From Rhynchosporium graminicola (Eukaryota; Ascomycota; Leotiomycetes; Helotiales; Ploettnerulaceae), in assembly GCA_900074885.1 (NCBI GenBank), contig FJUW01000009.1, forward strand, positions 723,368 to 787,367: a stretch of 64,000 bases of DNA. The letters run 5' to 3'. The notes beneath the pieces are model-generated. The model saw only the letters and a list, made by a program, of their open reading frames with translations, made no database searches and was not told the origin of the DNA. The position numbers and the translations under genes were made by a program. Below are positions 35,719 to 47,583 of the stretch, one piece after another; within the stretch, counting starts at the first letter, position 1, and the number at the start of each line of letters is the position of its first letter.

Positions 35719-36256
35719 ATGTCTAACGGTACGTGTAAAAATCTAGCAGCCAAGCAGCAAAGAACTTACTGATGTTCATCCAACTGCTTATAAGTTATCT
35801 ACTTCAACATGACATATGATGATGGATGATACGGCAACGTATCGCGTCGAAGAAGTCTCCTCCGGCAATAAAGCAAACGCCAGCTCTGCTACCGATCTTT
35901 CCCAGAACAGGAACATGTGGCCTCCAAGTAGTTACGATAGAGATGATGATGCAAAAACTGGCGAAATCACTTTCCAGAACATCAAGGTAAGCAACAGCTA
36001 TATCAAAGCTTAGTTGGCAACTAAAAGTATGGCGCAAATGCAATTTTCATATAGGTTGGCAAGATCTACCCTTCGTATCGTTGTCTTCATCATATATGGA
36101 GATAGCAACGCGCAGATCGGTCCTTTCTACGGGGACTTGAAGGATGGTATGAAGGTAGACTACGAGGGTAAAGACAGCGCTCAGTTTTACCTCAAAAATG
36201 GAAACGAGTTTTGGATCAACGCTGGTGGAAAGAATGCGAAGGCAATGAGCTTTTGA
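35719..36256 (+). pseudogene. Small unrecognised gene with two apparent frameshifts
   Basis: A spliced model starts at ATG 35719 (Met-Ser-Asn), has a 66-base GTACGT...AAG intron and continues at 35795 as VIYFNMTYDDG, then hits TGA. The next frame, from about 35816, continues plausibly as DTATYRVEEVSSGNKANASS to NIK at 35986. A 68-base intron (GTAAGC...ATATAG) follows, then VGKIYPSY. After that the frame again slips by one to YGDSNAQIGPFYGDLKDGMK and on to the stop at 36254-36256. Both slips go the same way. The whole would be about 150 aa with no membrane segment and looks like one compact domain rich in Tyr, Gly and Asp. I do not recognise the family. A working gene with different exon boundaries starting at 35816, or assembly errors, remain possible. 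Confidence 0.45.
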
Positions 36257-36994
36257 TCGATCAAATATCGGATGGACACTTCCAATAATGAGGGATGTTG
36301 CGTACATTTATGTGTTACTCAAATGACAAGCATGATCTACTCTTCGAAGTGTTTGCAACCTCTTCTCGGTCCTATTGCATTGCTTTTGCCACCGCTTCAC
36401 CGTCATTGAGTAGCATCATGATGTTAAGGACGCCTGATGACGAGGTCCCAGGACAAGAAGTCCATTATTTGCTGCCCACAACTCAGACTTCGAACAATGT
36501 TCCGGAAAATATTTACAGGGATACACGCTCCATCATAGATTTTCCAGCTCCCTGGAGTATCAATCATTCGGCCTCTCTCTAGCCTACCTCCGTAAATGAT
36601 CAGTTGACGGTGGGTTGAATTAATGATCTCCCGTTGAGTACAGCCTCGAGTGAACTATGAACAGGAGTGATTGAGCTAGGTGGTTTGGCTAAGTGCGCAG
36701 AGAGACCTCCTGTAACGAGAAGTATAGAATCTAAAAGATGTAGTACCAGTGAGATTTCTGATCGTATTCGGGGTAGAATTGCTTTATTATATGACCTGCA
36801 ATCAAGAGGGGTATTACTCACCCAAGGAGGTGTGCTCACACTTCCTCTAGCTCGGTATGCAGCGGAAAATTAGTACCTAAATTTACGAGCGATAAAATAA
36901 TTCTATCGGGTCAGGCGACCATACTTATCTTACAACTTCTTAAGTAGATGTTTTTCGCAACTGGATTTGGCTCTGACACAGATTCCCTCTAGGA
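36257..36994. other. Intergenic, no gene seen
   Basis: Only short frames occur. The segment around 36667-36873 could be part of the ankyrin-type gene whose remnant follows, but shows no motif. Confidence 0.35.
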
Positions 36995-37192
36995 ATGGCT
37001 GATATTAAAAGGAGCGTTCGAGGCTTTGTCTCTCTACTAAATTATGTATCAAGGGAAGGCTTATCTAGACTTCTTTCATTTCTGCTTGAGAAACGATTTG
37101 ATACAAATGCTTATGGCGGAGACTACGGTGGTGCACTCATAGCAGCTTCAGCAGGAGATCACGAAGGAAGCGCAGCACTGCTGATCCAATAG
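36995..37192 (+). pseudogene. Ankyrin-repeat protein fragment
   Basis: A 65-codon frame contains FLLEKRFDTNAYGGDYGGAL followed by IAASAGDHEGSAALLIQ, then a stop. This is close to the ankyrin pattern of fungal NLR-like proteins (LLEKGADVNAQGG-YGNALQAAS-GH--IV-LLLE). One to one and a half repeats remain. Nothing before or after extends it in any frame, so it is a leftover piece of a larger repeat protein. Confidence 0.55.
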
Positions 37193-39942
37193 AGCTTTAT
37201 TTCAAAGTCACGAACTGTTATACTAGCTGTACCTGGTTGCTCAAGATCATTGTATTGTCAATCTCCATGTTCTATATTGATTGTATAGCTTATGTGTATC
37301 AGCGACAAAATGATACAACGTCGACCTCAGACCGGACAACTGAAGCCATCCATACCTATAGCACGCACGACCCGACCGCCCCTATTCTCACCAGTGCCAA
37401 CCATCTCCTCCCCTCGCCTGCTTAACCCGAGGTGCAGGTCCAGGACGACTCCATACGCCCTCTGCAAAACGTTTCCCGTCGTCAATTTCGACAGAGACCC
37501 CAGGAAGGCCTTCTAGCTTGTCGAATATGTCCTCAGTTGCCCGTCTGTAGTACCAGGTCAGACATAGACAGAAATATTAAAATAAAAGAGAAGATGTACA
37601 CACGATACAAGTCCAAGTGGTGGTCAAAAATAAAATCTTTCCCCTGAGAAAGCGTTATCGATAATCCGGCCGGTTCCACAATTCTATGCAGAGGGAAACA
37701 AAGTTAATGATTAGCGAAGCTGTACTTCTTTCTATGGTGATATCTCAGGGATGAATAAGCACGGGGATGAAAGTATGAAGAAATACTTCTGAGGTTTCGG
37801 TCCAGTGTCGTGAATATACTTACTCTTTGGTAATTTGATCAATCACTTTATTGAATTTGCTCATATCCTCGAAAAGAATCTTGATATCCTAGACCAATAG
37901 TTAGATTGCGTAGTCAGTGTCCGCTGTGCGATAATTCGAGACATATCATCAATAGCCAGAGAATCGACCCAGCGTTGCACATTATTACTTTTGGCTTTGA
38001 CATGGTGAATACAGTGAGTACCGTGGTGTACTATTCGATGATTATTATATCAAGCCCAGTCGGGGTATGGGTGGAGTGAGTAAATGAAGTGAAAAAAATG
38101 CAAGAAGACCTCACGTAGAAGTACAATCACCATTTGTATTTTCTGCTAGGACTGCTCATAATCGCATGATGTCACTTCACTCAACTCCAAGTGTTGCTTG
38201 ACGTGAAATCAAAGCAGTATATGCACAGTGTATGTCAAGAGCCGAGAATAACAAACATAGTTTTGCTTATTGGGAACGCCATGCCTTTTATTATGCACAG
38301 CATATGCTGCATATCGCTAGCTCGCAGATGTTAGCCAGTTATTGGATAGCATATCAGCAGAGCTGGGAGCGTAATATGCATCGTAGATCAAGAACAAATA
38401 CCAAATGTTGACTGTCGCGATCCGCAACCCACTGCTACAGTAGATAGATATAAAGATCAGGTCGTTAATGTCCACTCGCGTGTACAGGCGGATTGAAATT
38501 CGTCCGATGATCATTACTCTTCCTAAGGCAGATTAAGTAAAGCTATTTCACCTGGGTCATGTGGTATCGATATAGCTTTAAATCAGAAGTGCTGGCCGTT
38601 ACAATACATTGTCGCTTAGGTATACATTTTCGGGATCAAAATAGCGCTACCCTGAACACGAAAGAGCTTTCGAAATCTCACATTTAGGAGCCACGCTGCT
38701 CGCGCCTTAGTGGAAGCCAGTCTTGCCAGCGCCTATACTTTGATGATATTCATACCCACACCTCGCCCTCGCAATACAAGCATTCAATCATCCAGTCAAT
38801 TCAAATCAAGTCAAGTCAAGCTTTACCGTTAACCCCTACCTAACATGTACCGTTGCAAACAAGACTTCTCCATCTACAGCTAGCCGTGCCGAAACATGTA
38901 CGCGCCATACCACACATACCTCTACCTCATCGCTCCATCCGAGGAATAATCAGCAGTCCAAGCTCGGGGGATTTTATGGCAAATATAATTGTAATACTAA
39001 GTGACCAGCTAGAGCCATGAACGCACGAACTCATAGCAGAAACCCAGAGACTCCAGGTTCGCGTAGTGACTTGTGTACTTGGCTTGTTTGTTTCAGAAAT
39101 TGTATCTGGAGAAGAGAGCAGAGGAGACAGAGATTAAATCATCGAGCACCAACCTGTCAACGTACCTACTGTTTCAAATCTCCCCAAAAGGTACCCTACT
39201 ATTTCTGTTTCTGCCTGTAATGACCATAATATTTAGAACTTCGGCACCATTTCATACTGATAAACTATTCCTATGCTATCACCGGATCCGCGCCGGAGGT
39301 ATAAATCGCATGCATGTATGTATATATGTTTGACATTTACAGGATCTTTGGGGTTCCGCGAAGTGCGGGGATCGTAAGGAGGAAGGAGGATATGAAACTT
39401 GGGTGCATTACGGGGATCTTGTTATCGTTCCACGGGTCGAGAGGGATGGCGAGGAAGTGAACGAGTGAGAGAGTGAGTGAGAGAGTGAGTGATTGGGTGG
39501 GTCGCTCAGTGGATGCCGTTTACTTCGAACTCTGGCTTCAACCTCTGGCTGATAAGCGGAGTAGGGAGGGAGAGACGGAGTGAGGGGATTCTAGATATGT
39601 TAGGTCTATCAAGTGTGAGGTATGGTGTGTGATGTACGACGGTGTGTGTTTTTGTACACAGTTTATCAATTTATTCATACACAAGCCCAAGTGAAGCCCC
39701 CCTAAAGTGCTAGAAGTTCGAAATTCTGTACTTAAGACCAGAGAAGGGCCACGGAAAATTGCTACATTCATACCTCCCTTCCACCTCTCTTCCAAACCCA
39801 CCCAAGAAGCACAAAATCATGAACAACTGTATATACCTCCCTACTCACTAACTCATAATCACCATCAAGAGCGAATCTCTCTCCTCGCTATACCAAGGAA
39901 AACGACTCGGAATACAATCTCTAAAAGTACACTTCGGTATAA
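37193..39942. other. 2.7-kb gene-free stretch
   Basis: No frame with coding character was found. It carries a TCAAG-type pentanucleotide run (about 38796-38820) and a GAGTGA-rich run at about 39461-39492. 37193-38700 is fairly AT-rich. Confidence 0.45.
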
Positions 39943-40269
39943 ATGTATCCTGTCCCATCTCATCCATTCTATACTTCACCACTTCCAGAGCAAGTCTTCC
40001 GACCTACAAGTCTGCAACTGCCGGAATACGTACCCCAGAAATCTCACGATAACATCCACCAATCAATCCACTACCCAGAGGATAAAAATCAGCAAGCACA
40101 AACCAAAAACACAAATGCTTCGGAGCATCAAATCAACAAAAAAACAAACCGAGGACCAAGAATATCAACACGGCGCATCTTCCATCTCACAATCCAGGTA
40201 TTCATATCATACTATATCCTCCATCGCACCACTCTCTTCGATTCAAGCAACAGTATCCAGAAGATGTGA
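39943..40269 (+). CDS. Doubtful small protein, 108 aa
   Basis: An ATG at 39943 opens a frame beginning MYPVPSHPFYTSPLPEQVFR, Pro/Gln/Asn-rich and hydrophilic, ending at 40269. The first 60 residues look more protein-like than the tail, and a CAG-G junction near 40197 could be a splice site. The frame overlaps a longer one of random composition. It could instead be leader sequence of an unseen gene. Confidence 0.25.
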   Translation: MYPVPSHPFYTSPLPEQVFRPTSLQLPEYVPQKSHDNIHQSIHYPEDKNQQAQTKNTNASEHQINKKTNRGPRISTRRIFHLTIQVFISYYILHRTTLFDSSNSIQKM

Positions 40270-43077
40270 TCTGAGGCTATCTAGAGCCAAATACTATGTA
40301 CGGCTCAGGAACAGGAGTAAGTATGATAGATATATATTTTTCGTGAAAAAACCATCGAGAACAGCTACACTGTATGCAAAAACACCTATCCCATCACCCC
40401 AACTCGTCTCGAATATAGCGATCCCCAGTCCCTGGCGTAGCGTAGGGATAAACTGAATTCAACCTATTCTATACAGCTCCCGAAGGAATAAGCCAGGAGA
40501 AGTTGAGTATTCCTACTTAGCAAGGTCGACACTCCCCCGCCTTCCCCCAACCCCCTCCCTCTCCTCCCTCCTCTCCTCCCTCCCTCTCCTCCCTCCCTCG
40601 GAATCCTTCGCCCAGACCCAAATTCCAAACACACCCCTCCACCTCCACCTCCACCTTCACCCAAAGCCCATCACCCATCACCTTCAGCGCAATACCCACC
40701 TACGCGGCTCACACGAGAGAGAGGGAAAAAAAAAAGAAAGAAAAAAAAGAAGATGGATTTCCATTCCTGGAAAACAGAAGATAGAATCGAAAGATAGATC
40801 AAGATGAGACCTAAAAGATACAACAGGAGAAGTCCATGTACAAAAAACCCCCATCTTTCATCAATCCGCATAGCGTGAACGAGACTTCGTGATGTTTGAC
40901 GCTTTACTTGAGAAATCACATCGTACTCGATATCCATGAAGACCACCACAACACACCACAACACAAAACAACGCATGCTAGGTCTTGAAGAATCCCGAGA
41001 AATCATAGGCTGTAGCATGGGTGCCCATCGGTGGTAAGTGAGCCCAAAAGGAAAAATCCCACCCCATACGCCCCATTTCCACCCGGCCCATAAGTACCCT
41101 CCCTCCCTATGGGTTATGGGTATGGCAGAAAAGATACCCCCCATAGGTAGCTAGGAGCTATCCATAAATTTTCTTTCTCAAGTACTGGCCCACGCATGGG
41201 GTTTCCACTTACCCTTGGGTTATGGCTATGGCAAACCCCCCCTCAACCCCCCNCCCCCCTCTCCAAAAACCCCATGCCGCGGCCTAGTAAATCACACTAT
41301 CCTCCACTCCAAGCGGTCCAAGATAGGTGGGGATATAAGGACTAGGGTATCGTGATGTACACGTAAGTGGATGATGTGCGCTACAGAGGTTCAGAAAGTA
41401 GCATCGGGAATGTTGAGTCGTAGCGCTACGAAAGATAAGGGGATGGACGAGGACGAGATAGGAAGAGGACTGTAGGGAGAGGATGATAACGGGAGGATGA
41501 TTAAGAGGATTATCATAGCGGCGTTCTGATTATGTAAGTGGATGATGCGCGTTATAGATGTCAGGAAGTAGTACCAGGAATGTTGAGTCGCTGGCGTTGC
41601 GGGAGATAATAAGGTAGGGAGATGATGATGATGGAGGGGGCGACAAGGTGGGCAAAGATTATGGAGGGAAGGGTGATGAGGAAAGGATCATGGAGACGAT
41701 ATGGGTTTACAAGGAGATCATGGTACGTATGGGATCGTGAGGGAAGCATCATGGCGACGATAATGGTGAATGGGAGAATGAGATTAGGAGGCTTATAAGA
41801 GAGGAGAATGATGATGGGTAGATCACAGAGACGATCATATTGAAGGCGACGATGATCAGTGGCTGCGATCGAACACGAATTAGCATTGCACAGGATGATT
41901 GGTCACGGAAGAAGAGGGAAGACAATGATCAAGAAAGGATAGATAGAAGTGAAGGTGTATTCAAGTCGACGATGCTACCCAAAGACAAAAAAGATCTGTA
42001 GTAACATGCAGAACCAACTCCCATGAAGACCACCATCCACCTCGAAATGTTCAACACCGACGACACAAACAGAAGTGCAACACCAACCCCCTTTCCAACA
42101 CCCAACACCTTGCATGAAGTCAGTCCAGCTAACAACAGTGTAGGCAGGTAAGAAGTTAGTATGATGAACAAGAGTCGAGAAGGAGTGACAACTTACTTGA
42201 ATGAATTAACAGTAAAGACATTTGGCTCCGCATCCGCTTCAATCATCTCACTCGAGATGATCTACTGACACCCAAAGCGACGAGAACGCTCGGAACCATG
42301 TTTGGGCACTTCCTCCTCCGAGGAAGTCCCTGTCTGACGAACACCTGACAGGGAAGGTGGTAGAAAGGTAGAGAAAAGAAGAAGTGCGTAACCACTCGAG
42401 TTGTCTAAAGTTGAAATGAGTGAAGCACAATCTGTGGCCGTCTAGGGAGCGCAGATGTGCAGAGTGGTGGAGGTGAATGTCTGGGCCTTTTAGGGAGCGA
42501 GACTGAAGAGGAAGGTGGAGGATGTGAGATGGGGCAGGTGAAGAGGTGCGGTTGCAGACAGGACATGGTAGGCCTTCTAGGGAGCGACCACTGTCCAATG
42601 TTGTCTTGTGTGGGTGTCTGAACCTGAGGAGGGAGAGGAGAGGAGGGGGAGGAGAGGAAGAGGCGGCTGACTTGACTTTCGGACTGACTCCGACCGTCGA
42701 ATGGCAGGGACAAAAGTACGCTGAGGTATGTCAGTGATGGTCATCAAGCATGAGAGTGAGATACTAACCGTAGAGACGACGCGGTTTTGCTGGGTTTCTG
42801 ATGAGAGACCAGACCCAGAGAATCGAAAGGAGCTGGGAATGTTAGGGTTGATCAATGATGGGAATGGAGTCAGGTACTTACGGTATGACGACCCTGTGAT
42901 AACCTGGCGATGCACCGCCAGTGATCAGACCTAACACGTTAGCAAGGGACAACATACCTATGATCCAAGGCCGAATCCGAAGTCGAAGTCGGAATGGCGA
43001 AGATAGTCCAGGGCCGGGTCAGAGTCATAGTCAAGCCAGCCTAGAGAAGTGAGGGTAAGTCGAATCAAGAAGATACT
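40270..43077. other. 2.8-kb gene-free stretch with homopyrimidine tract, duplication and one N
   Basis: 40528-40660 is a nearly pure pyrimidine tract on the plus strand (CCTCCCT-type). A C-rich run carries an unresolved base at about 41253. 41363-41620 holds an imperfect duplication. 42436-42586 has a thrice-repeated 16-base motif. Long glycine-rich or phenylalanine-rich frames here are by-products of base skew. Confidence 0.45.
41363..41620. repeat. Imperfect direct duplication, about 80 bases, spaced 171
   Basis: GTAAGTGGATGATGTGCG starting at 41363 and GTAAGTGGATGATGCGCG starting at 41534 begin two copies that stay alignable for about 80 bases, each running through AGGAAGTAG or AGAAAGTAG and GGAATGTTGAGTCG to a GATAA...GG end. 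Differences are mostly transitions. Confidence 0.7.
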
Positions 43078-44140
43078 TCAAGTGAAGTATGTGAGCTTCT
43101 CTCTAGTCACAGCCCTCTCAGTCAAGCCCGGAGTAGGCAGGGGATAGACTGGAAGATGGGCGGAAAGGGCGAAAAGGGGCGCGGGAAAGACAGTATACTG
43201 CCAGTTGTACCTCTCAAGGGCTGGGCGACGACAGTCGAAACACTCCCGGTAGTTGATGATGTTCTTGCAGCGCGGACGGTGCAAAGAAGCCTGGGAGGGG
43301 ATGTCGTAGGTGCCAAGATGTTTGACCATCTTGATTGAGCCTGGAGAGAACTGGAGCAGATACTTTGCGCCGGGGATGTGAGGAGAGTTGCTGGATACGC
43401 TACAAGGACGAAGGGGGGTGTCGACATCGACTTCAAATGAATGAAAGTCGACGAGGTCGGCATCCTCCTGGTTGTTGAAGGCGTCCTGAGTGAGGAAGCG
43501 TACCGACTTCTTGGAGGGAAGAGAGGAGGTGCGGACTGTGAGGGAAGAGGGATTAGCAATGATTCAATCAGAGTGGATAAATGAGATTGCGATTCGATCA
43601 GAGTGGTATGAAAAGCAATGGGAGCGGAAAACACAGTTGAGGGTGGAAAAATCAAGGGAGTAGCTTCTGCAGAGGGGTGGAAGAGGAGGATTTTTCAGAA
43701 GACAATGCAGTCTTGCAGAGAGTGGTAGATGCCACAAAGGGTAGCACAGAAACAGGAGCCATGAAGTGACGATTCGCACCGAGATATAATAGTATCAATA
43801 GCAGATTGATCAAGAACACGGGGTAAGCAACTAGTAAAGCGCGTGTATCCTGAAAGTAAACAAAGGCAGATGTCGCCTCGAAAATCTTGTGATTGATATG
43901 CAAAGTAAACAAGACGCAGGAATGGTACTCACAGCAAGATCGCAGAGCAGGGAAGCTAGGCTCTGGAGTCGCAATCGCAGTGGGTGAGGAAGTAGAGGTA
44001 GAGGGGGCAACAGCAGAGAAAGCGTCGACCTCAATCGGAGAGAGAGGGAGGGATCTCGCTGTGCAAGCGGAAGAGAGGATGGCGGTAGGGAGGATGACGG
44101 CGCAGAAGGCGACGACCATAGAGAAGATGAAGCAGAACAT
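43078..44140 (-). CDS. Predicted secreted protein, 221 aa, cysteine-containing
   Basis: Exon 1 is 44140-43933 and exon 2 is 43535-43078. They are joined by a 397-base phase-1 intron (GTGAGT donor, CCCTCACAG acceptor), and the frame runs on without a break. Residues 1-27 are a typical signal peptide (hydrophobic MFCFIFSMVVAFCAVILPTA, small residues after). The mature part starts with a Ser/Thr/Pro-rich linker and contains cysteines at about 69, 107, 152, 162 and 165, the last ones in a RCKNIINYRECFDC cluster. No transmembrane segment or enzyme motif is seen. No family is recognised. A secreted protein of this size with several cysteines could be a host- or microbe-directed effector or a cell-surface protein; that is inference only. 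The intron is long for this genome, so a missed internal exon is possible. Confidence 0.6.
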
Positions 44141-44604
44141 CGTGGCGGTGATGTGGGTAGATGGGGGTTGGGGTAGCAGAAGCCAAACAACGGGAGGGAA
44201 GAGAGGTCAAGGGTGGAAAGTAAGAGAGTCGAGAGACGAGGTCTGACGACTTAGAGCAGGAAGAGAGGAGAAGAGAAGTGCACAGCTAATATCAACCAAG
44301 TGGAAGATGGAGCGCTGTGAAACTGAAGAGGAAAGAAGAAGAAAAAAAAAAAGGAAAGGAAGGAGGGAGGAATGGGAAGAGGGAAAGATATGGGAAAGGG
44401 CCCGTTAGCGCCAAGGAAGGGCTGGCGTGAGGATAGGCATCGTGACCGTAGTTGGGAGGGTGACGAGGCTGCTGATCGGATGGTCCAGTCCAGTCCAGTC
44501 CAGCCCAGAAAGACGTGGAATGAATGATAGATAAGGATTTGAGGCTATCGTGAGTACTGCTGATGGATGGGCATATCCTGGCCACTTCGGATCCTCCTCT
44601 CCTA

Positions 44605-44634
44605 CACTTGCACTTGCACTTGCACTTGCACTTG
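44605..44634. repeat. Hexanucleotide microsatellite (CACTTG)5
   Basis: Five perfect copies of CACTTG are seen directly in the sequence. Confidence 0.95.
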
Positions 44635-45087
44635 ACCATTCTCCCAACGACGCCAACACCACGCGGAGCCTCCAAACGGTTATCTCTAACCACCGAACTA
44701 TCCCAATCCGTGCGCGATCAGCGCAGAGCACATGCCAAATCATCCTCGACTACTAAGCACCACGTAAGAGAATGAATGGCATTTCCCAGCCAGTCCTCTT
44801 GAGACTAGCACCGGAGCATTCATTCCTATCTTGTAACAACAGCACACCACGTAGAACCTCTTCTCGCGCGAGAACATTCATAATAGGGATAGAACGGAAC
44901 GGAATAGCATCGAGTTATCTTCTGCATCGAAGCAGTATAGTATCTAGATGGCAGAGCATTATCCATGATATATATATGATCACCGGCCAAATATGCATAC
45001 AAACTCAACATGATCCAGAGCCTTAATACCACGTAGAGCCTCATCCAAGCATCGTGAGAACCCCAAAACATGATCTGCATCACACCA

Positions 45088-45113
45088 AGCACAGCACAGC
45101 ACAGCACAGCACA
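45088..45113. repeat. Pentanucleotide microsatellite (AGCAC)5
   Basis: Five tandem AGCAC units are seen directly. Confidence 0.95.
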
Positions 45114-45692
45114 ACTCCCACCCACACATCATCCTCACACCGGACCTTCCCCTCCCTCCCGCCATCCAGCTATCTCGTCACATCACCGATCGACAGTCAA
45201 GCGACCAGCAGCAAATGGAATCCACCAGAAGACACCTTATCTTCCACTTACAAGATAGCTTCTTCTCAGATAAGAAACCTCTGGTACGCTTGCAAAAGCG
45301 AGATCTTCTAGTCTGCGAGCTTCGGAGACTCCGAAGTTGGGAAGCTAGACTGGACAGATCGGAAATGCCGCTGTGCTGAAAGAGTGAGATAAGAAGGCAG
45401 GGAGGGGTAGGCTTGGATGAGAGGAGGATTGGGTCGAGGATCGTCGTGAGATAGGGTGAACATCGGGGGAGGAGGAGGGAATGGAATGGAATGGACCGGA
45501 CCGGACCGGTGCAGAAAAGGATGAAAAGGATGAAAAGCTGGAAGAGGGAGACCGTGAGTGGTGCAGAAGGAGAGGGAATAGCAGTAACGGGGCAAGAGAG
45601 GATAAATTGGCATCGTATCATCACTCTGTATATCTGACAATTCCAGTCGAGGCCTTGATATTCTCTCACTGCCAGAACGTAGACCATCTATC

Positions 45693-45693
<1 letters not shown>

Positions 45694-45723
<30 letters not shown>

Positions 45724-45738
45724 CTTCTTCTTCTTCTT
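45694..45738. repeat. Trinucleotide microsatellite (CTT)15
   Basis: About 15 perfect CTT units produce long poly-Glu or poly-Leu chance frames on both strands. Confidence 0.95.
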
Positions 45739-47553
45739 GTCCTGCAAGAGTGAGTACCACTGAGCGGTATAGAGGGAGCAGCACCATATAAACAGCATAC
45801 ACAAAAAATAGCCCGCACAAAATAACCATGCCTCAAAAGCAGCATTCGCAGTAACAAGCTGATACATCGGAAAAGAATAGAGTCGCGGCTTGGCATTCTC
45901 GTAGAATCCGTTTGCTTCCTAGGTAGGTGTGATCATCAGGTAATGCAATCAATCCATTAATACAGAGCCCTGCCCTGAGATCCCGAAGCAAACTAAACAG
46001 CGGGCACAGCTTGCACTGCGTATTGACGAAGGAGGGAAGCAGGGGAGGTGCCTAACGTGTCCCAGCACCCAGGGTAATTTCAGGAAGCAAAGACAGTCGG
46101 ACCCGATTAACAACCACAGCAACAACGAAATGTACAGCGAAGCATTTCGTTCGGCTCTCCGAGAACCTTCAATAGGAGCTTTACATATCGCCACTCTACG
46201 CCTCTGCAAGCCTGCACAACAATCGAGCGAGCGAGCACAGCGATCGAGAGATGTAAAGCGTGTGGGATGGAGCGTACGGATCAACAGCGTCATCCTGGAT
46301 TTATAGCCGAGATCTTGTACAAAGCAGGCACGTATACCATCATACAGTTATGCGAGACCTACCTACCTACCTGTTGAACAACCACTTGGAAGGACTCGAC
46401 AACGAAGCATAGCGGACGGACAGACATCCTTTTACATCTGCCTAAATCCATCCCAAGTCCTCGCACTCGCAGCCTACAGACAGCAGCATAGCAAATCCGA
46501 CATCCCTGGGATACCTTTACTTGGAGGAAAGGAGGTAGAGCTTTCTGGGAAATCGATTCTTGCTTGCTTGTTTACGAAGTAGGAACAACTTGACAGTGAC
46601 AGTGACAGCGACCTTGAGCTTTACCTCGAACACGCATTGTTTTTCAGATCGATGCGAGAAGAACGCGACAAAGCAAGCAGGCCATCTCCAGCTACGGCTC
46701 ACCATTCACGTTCATTATAGCGGAGCCGCCATACACACATACACACATGCATACACCAGCAGTCCCAAACCGCACCACCCTACACAGCCTACGCACGGCG
46801 TGCGAAGCGGAGAGCTGGAAGGGCAGAGACATGCGCAGGATGAAGTATGTTGGTAGGTAAAGCATGTAGATCAAATGTTGGAGTTGAGGCCACTGAGGAG
46901 CTTTTCTTTATGTGTAGAGAACGGGATGAGATGGGAGAGGAGAGCATAGTCTGGATACCAGGAAGAAGGAAGGAGAAATGCGAAGAAAGGTTTGAAGATG
47001 ATAGATAACAAATGCTGGCAGATACTGAGGGATAGATAAATACTAGACAATTGAACATGCGATATAGCGACAAAGTGGAAGAGATGAAATAGTAAGCAGA
47101 GATATAGCAACAAGCAGAGAAAAGGATAGATAGATTGCAAGATAAGTACGAGTGAGCAGTAGCCTAACTAAATAATTAGAACGAAAGTAATTGGATTAGG
47201 AACTAGAAGGGAGAAAAAAAAGGAAAAAAAACAAAGACCGACTTCGATATGAGTAGTAATAGTACGCGAACGAAGAAATTCTTGAAAATCATAGATGGGA
47301 GATGCCGGTAGATAAGGTAGAATAGGTAAATGATAGTAAAACGTGAAGTAGCGGATGAAAGCAACAGGCAGGGAGTACAAAGAAAATCAGCACCCAGCAG
47401 ACCAAAAGACAGACAAGACAATATTGCAAGTGAACAATGAATCAACTAAAAGAGCGGAATGGAAGTAGGATGCATTCGAACAGGAGTGAAGATGAGCCCC
47501 GACGACATCTTTGGTTAGTAGAAAAGAAAAGAAGGTATAACCAAAGTACCAAG

Positions 47554-47583
47554 ACGAACGAACGAACGAACGAACGAACGAAC
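47554..47583. repeat. Tetranucleotide microsatellite (ACGA)7
   Basis: Tandem ACGA units are seen directly. Confidence 0.95.

Noticed and set aside
40464..40699. Glycine-rich minus-strand frames
   Set aside because: They come directly from the homopyrimidine tract and have no start context or neighbours.
45308..45829. 173-codon frame with a run of glutamates
   Set aside because: It is driven by the CTT microsatellite; the flanks have no coding character.
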